From: Begonia masoniana
Lineage: Eukaryota > Streptophyta > Magnoliopsida > Cucurbitales > Begoniaceae
Assembly: GCA_022432975.1 (NCBI GenBank)
Contig: CM039503.1
Location: 53,814,466 to 53,878,465, forward strand
Reading direction: 5' to 3'
Length of the DNA stretch: 64,000 bases
How positions within the stretch are numbered: the stretch's first letter is position 1; the number at the start of each line of letters is the position of its first letter. A program made the position numbers and the translations under genes. A model generated the notes under the pieces. The model saw only the letters and a list, made by a program, of their open reading frames with translations, was not told where the DNA came from and did no database searches. Below, piece after piece: positions 60,405-64,000 of this stretch.

Positions 60405-61905
60405 TTTATTATATAAAGCAATTGCATGGTGTTTTCAATTTTTCTTCCGCTTCTAAATTTATATTTTAATTTTAATTATTATATTAATTAATAAAATAAT
60501 AAATAAGTGCCGATTGATTATAAATATTTATAATCAATTTTTATTAATTAATGAGTAAAATATCATAAAATATAATAAATATAATATCATAAATAAATAT
60601 TTATCATAACCGCATCCGTACAAACTAAATATACTAGTGAAAAATTAGCCTTTTCCGCTTTTTAGAAAGTTTCCGAGAAAAGACTACCGATAAACTTCTC
60701 TAGAAGTTTCCATTATCCACCTCTCCTGATAAAAGAAAATCGAGATCTAGTTCGACGGAATAAACGGGTCGTCGGAGTTCTTGAATTTTTCCAACTTGGT
60801 ATTCTCGCGGTTCTCTGACTCTCTTTGTTTATCATATAGCTCCGTTTCTTTCGTTGTCTTGTTCGAATTTTTACTGATTCTTCTTTGTTTTTGTTTGAAT
60901 TGTCCAAGATTTTGGATCGTTTCTTTTCTGTTCCGTTTTTAATTTTTCGCGATATCACAATTTGGTTTTCTTTTCGGTGCTGATTTCCTAGCTCATTTTA
61001 CCTTGTAAACTTTGATTTCATGTCAAATTTCTGTCTGCTTACTGAGATTGTCAGATTGATCATTCATATCTTTATCTTGGTGTGAAATTACGCTATGAAA
61101 TTAGACTTAAATGAAGATATGCTGATTAAATCGTTGTATTTACCATGTTCTTAATTGTTTTGTGGCTTCTTTGGTTGAAGACTGCCGTCCTCCTCGATCT
61201 GTGTCTCTGATGTCTCTTTCTCTGGTCTATCAATCCTTTGGGTTGCTTGTGATATGGTATTTTTGAAACAACTTTTTGAAACAAAGAGTGAAAGGATATG
61301 GAATGAGAGAAAGGTAGAGGGGGAGAGGTTATGTGAGTCTTTGTTTTATCTGTTGGTATATCTCAGGGTCATCACTGGAGCCGGCCTGCTCCACTGAATT
61401 GCAGCCCAAGTCCGACTCAGGCCTGGTCCGACGAGCTTTTGACAAAATTTTTGTCTAGATCCAGTTTGGTCTGAACTAAAATTTGTTCTCCAAGGTCTGG
61501 CCTGCCAATTTTGAACTATCAAACCGACTTTTGGGTTTGCTTGTTGGTTAGCCACATGCCCGTTATTTTTCTTTCAGCGTCGTGGCGCTCTTTACCCTGA
61601 AGTCGGTCTGCAGACCGGCCTAATAAAGCATGTTGGCCGGCCTGCATTCCCATTATTTTTTTCATTTGGCACCGCGTTGCTCTGTACATCAATTTACTAA
61701 TTTTATGATTCGGTCTTTTGTTATTAATAGTGTTTGTGCTGTCTATTGAGATATCCTGTTTGTGTTGTCTTATCATTTCGTAGTTTATTTGAAGATCACC
61801 AACAATGTCAAGTGTTCTTCTGCCAAAAGGTCTTGGAAGAAATTTACATGCTTGATTTTCATGATTGAAACTTGCAGGGGAAGTGTTGGAAATAGACAGC
61901 ATTTC
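60405..61905. other. Leader and intron region before the small ORF
   Basis: Contains a possible 5' non-coding exon (about 60,650-60,795) ending near CCAACTTG|GTATTC, and a long probable intron ending CTTGCAG at 61,877. The intron holds a GGCCTG-rich repeat-like segment (61,365-61,690). No other coding evidence was seen. Confidence 0.4.
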
Positions 61906-62142
61906 ATGGACAAGAAAGAACCCGAAAGGGAAGCTCCAGAGGTTTTAACAAGAGAGTCACTAATTGCCATATCTTATTCTGAACCAGAGAAGGTTCTTTC
62001 TTCAAAACCAACATCTGAAAAGGGTAACAACACCGAGACTGCAGATGGAGGAGCAGATTGCAATGGAGAAGAAAAATGTAGATCGGAGCTGATTTCTATC
62101 TCCTACCAGCAGTCGCCGGAAGTCGAAAGCCTACCTCATTAA
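61906..62142 (+). CDS. Small unrecognised protein, 78 aa
   Basis: I do not recognise this gene. A reading frame from ATG at 61,906 (MDKKEPEREAPEVLTRESL) to TAA at 62,142 follows a good acceptor (CTTGCAG, ending at 61,877). The product is hydrophilic and acidic, with two similar SxIAISYS/ISISYQ segments (ESLIAISYSEPEKV and SELISISYQQSPEV), suggesting an internal motif repeat, and no membrane segment. Composition and the repeated motif look more protein-like than the flanking short frames. An upstream start at 61,762 is possible but lies in probable intron. It could be a spliced small-protein gene or a chance frame. Confidence 0.45.
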   Translation: MDKKEPEREAPEVLTRESLIAISYSEPEKVLSSKPTSEKGNNTETADGGADCNGEEKCRSELISISYQQSPEVESLPH

Positions 62143-62363
62143 TAGCTCGAGTCGGTTAGCCAGGAACTCGCCCAATTTCTCATATTTCGGGTACGAAACA
62201 CAACTATCAAAGTGAATAGCTATCTGTATCAATGCCCAAAGATGAAGCTCTTTCTGAAGTAAGGAAGCTTTCTTCTTTAGAACTGAGTTCCTCCTGCCTG
62301 TACTTGTTTTACACAGTAGTCATAAGAATGTGAAATTTAGACTCATTTGACTTGAAATTAGAT

Positions 62364-62457
62364 GCATACTACTCTCTCATTTTACTAATGAATGGAAAGG
62401 CCATATGACCGCATACTACTCTCTCATTTTACTAATGAATGGAAAGGCCATATGACC
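62364..62457 (+). repeat. Exact 47-bp tandem duplication
   Basis: The unit GCATACTACTCTCTCATTTT... ending CCATATGACC occurs at 62,364-62,410 and again at 62,411-62,457 without a mismatch. Confidence 0.95.
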
Positions 62458-62499
62458 ATCCATTTCACTCAATCTAAGATTCAAAGTAATACTATATCT

Positions 62500-62740
62500 A
62501 TATTACAAGGATATTTGCAACGAATAACCTGGAGGTCTTGGGTTCGAGTGCTGGGGAGGATAAAAATTTTTCAGCATGAGAAAAAGGTCATAACGTAGTG
62601 TTTGTAGATTCTTCCGGTGGTGGGAGCCGTATTGGCAGGAACACTCGCGGATTCTCCCGGTGGTGGGGGCCAGACTGATACCGCATAATCTGGTTCGCGG
62701 ATCCTCCCGATGGTGGGCCGGGCCGAGTCGTTACAATATT
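62500..62740 (+). mobile_element. SINE-like sequence with degenerate repeats
   Basis: Contains ACCTGGAGGTCTTGGGTTCG followed by AGTGC, a box B-type tRNA-derived motif as in plant SINEs. Three degenerate blocks of GATTCTCCCGGTGGTGGG(GG)CC type follow (near 62,608, 62,650 and 62,698). Box A is not convincing, so it is probably an old or 5'-decayed copy. Confidence 0.45.
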
Positions 62741-63684
62741 AATGTCATTTTCCCGTAATGTTATACTCGTCTTAAGTTTCGATAAAACTTGATTTGATTT
62801 GTTTGGTTAAAAGTATAAAAGCTCTTTCGAGCTATAAAAGGAGTCATCGTGCTTTTCCCAAACGAGCTTAAGCTTAATTTACCAAACCGATTCAGAGCAA
62901 GCAAAACTCAATCCAACTAAAAGTTGGTCTCCAACCAAATGACAGATTGCTGCAAGTGTTTAAGATAGTGGAAGACATAGGAGTGGCCCATTTCTTCAAA
63001 ACTTTAGTGCTTACTTCAATTCATCAGACATTAAAAGATTCTCATGTTTATCAACAATATCTAACATTTGCTTCCACACTTGAAAAACAAATGTCTACTG
63101 TTGGGAAAGAAATGCCATTATTGAAGTAGAGATTTGAGTGAAAGAATATCATCAATGACTCGTAGCGCAGAGGTAAGGATAAATATGTAGGGCGAGTAAT
63201 GTTGAAAAATAATATTATATTAACATTTTCATTTTTCATTGACGTGACATATGTTGTTCATTCATTTATTCAAACAATATATTATTTTATGATGTGAAAT
63301 TAGAGTATTAAATTAAAAATTTATTATTATTATTTAAATAATTGACGTTTGATTGAGAGACTTGATAACGCCGATGTAAACTCATGTACCATAATAATGA
63401 GAAGAAGACATGACAAGAGACGAAAACCATCGAAATCAACTTTAGTTTTAATTACTTGTTTTAATTTCCATTATCGCTGTTAATGGTCAAAAACTTTGAA
63501 CTTTAAATGCGATTTAAATATATGACTCGAGAAAAAAAAAAACCTTGTTTGTTTCTGTATATTTTTAGATAACCTAATCTACCACTCACTCTCTCTCCGT
63601 CTCTCTCTCCCACGCTCTCTCTCTCGTTTTGCAGTATTCAGAGGAGTTACTGGTGAGAAGGGGGAGAGAGTAGGAAGTGTTGCA

Positions 63685-63917
63685 ATGGAGTTGGAGTTAA
63701 TCTGGGTGGTGTTAGGCTGCGTGGTGGGGAGTTTGTACCCACTGAAACTGGCGTTGAAGAGTGTGAACTGGTGGCTGTACGAACGGAAGTTGGGGAAGAA
63801 GCAGAGCCGTCTTCCTCCCGGCGATCTAGGCTGGCCTTTCATCGGCAATATGTGGTCTTTCCTCCAAGCTTTCAAGTCCTCTCGCCCTGATTCCTTCCTC
63901 TCCTCCTTCTCCTCCAG
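63685..63917 (+). CDS. KAO: ent-Kaurenoic acid oxidase (CYP88A), first exon; gene runs off the window
   Basis: Exon 1 runs from the ATG at 63,685 to CCTCCAG|GTATTC. The product opens with a hydrophobic anchor (ELIWVVLGCVVGSLYPL), then WWLYERKLG, the proline-rich hinge LPPGDLGWPFIGNMWSF, and FKSSRPDSF, closely following Arabidopsis KAO1/KAO2. KAO is an endoplasmic-reticulum P450 that makes GA12 from ent-kaurenoic acid in three oxidation steps of gibberellin synthesis. The catalytic core and heme Cys lie beyond the window. The leader is CT-rich. Another CYP88 member is possible, but the hinge favours KAO. Confidence 0.9.
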
Positions 63918-64000
63918 GTATTCTCTCTCTCGTTTGAAACAATCTTTTGAAAAATAGTTGCAGAGAGCTCCATTGAAGCCTCTCTGAAGTTCTAAAATTT

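Larger units (their letters stand above)
62143..63684. other. Interval before KAO
   Basis: Contains a 47-bp tandem duplication (62,364-62,457), a SINE-like sequence (62,500-62,740), a weak MITE-like block (63,190-63,320) and the CT-rich KAO leader (63,585-63,640). The short frame at 62,947-63,129 has no recognised similarity. Confidence 0.55.

Noticed and set aside
63158..63190. tRNA gene (CTCGTAGCGCAGAGGTAAGG)
   Set aside because: Only a box A-like string. No cloverleaf arms or box B follow; the sequence turns into AT-rich repeat.

Overview
The window is nuclear DNA from a flowering plant, most likely a eudicot. Genes have many short GT-AG introns, intergenic DNA is AT-rich, transposable elements are of plant type, and the gene products are plant-specific or plant-like: a CER1 alkane-forming enzyme, a plant ABCC transporter, MSI1, and ent-kaurenoic acid oxidase (CYP88A). 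No species can be named from the sequence alone. Exon boundaries were read by hand from splice signals, reading phase and remembered family sequences; no database search was possible.

Layout. 0.2-2.9 kb: a decayed minus-strand Ty1/copia remnant. 3.1-4.9 kb: a 3'-truncated CER1-like pseudogene. 8.7-12.5 kb: a complete 10-exon CER1-like gene, same strand, so the two are tandem paralogs. 15.8-17.6 kb (+): DCC1/DSCC1, a sister-chromatid-cohesion clamp-loader subunit. 20.7-32.9 kb (+): DNA2/JHS1 helicase-nuclease in 34 exons. 36.5-55.4 kb (+): an ABCC transporter whose intron 4 carries a 13.07 kb Sirevirus-like copia retrotransposon (40,515-53,584, minus strand). 56.0-58.4 kb (-): MSI1. 58.6-60.4 kb: nested foldback DNA. 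61.9-62.1 kb (+): a small unrecognised ORF. 63.7 kb to the end (+): the first exon of KAO/CYP88A.

Most striking region. The retrotransposon has a perfect 5-bp target duplication, an initiator-Met PBS, a polypurine tract and near-complete gag, pol and envelope-like reading frames. Its two LTRs, identical at insertion, now carry different tandem arrays. The left LTR has about 39.7 copies of a 47-bp unit. The right LTR has 60 copies of a 25-bp unit plus about two of the 47-bp units. Both units share the core CATCGGCAG. All ten ABCC coding exons around the insertion still join in phase (1,502 codons).

Gene relationships. DCC1 (CTF18-RFC), DNA2 (Okazaki fragment and fork processing) and MSI1 (CAF-1 and PRC2) all act in S phase. 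Each has an E2F-type site close upstream of its ATG, and the DNA2 upstream region with its E2F site is present twice. CER1 (cuticular wax), ABCC and KAO (gibberellin synthesis) are unrelated neighbours.
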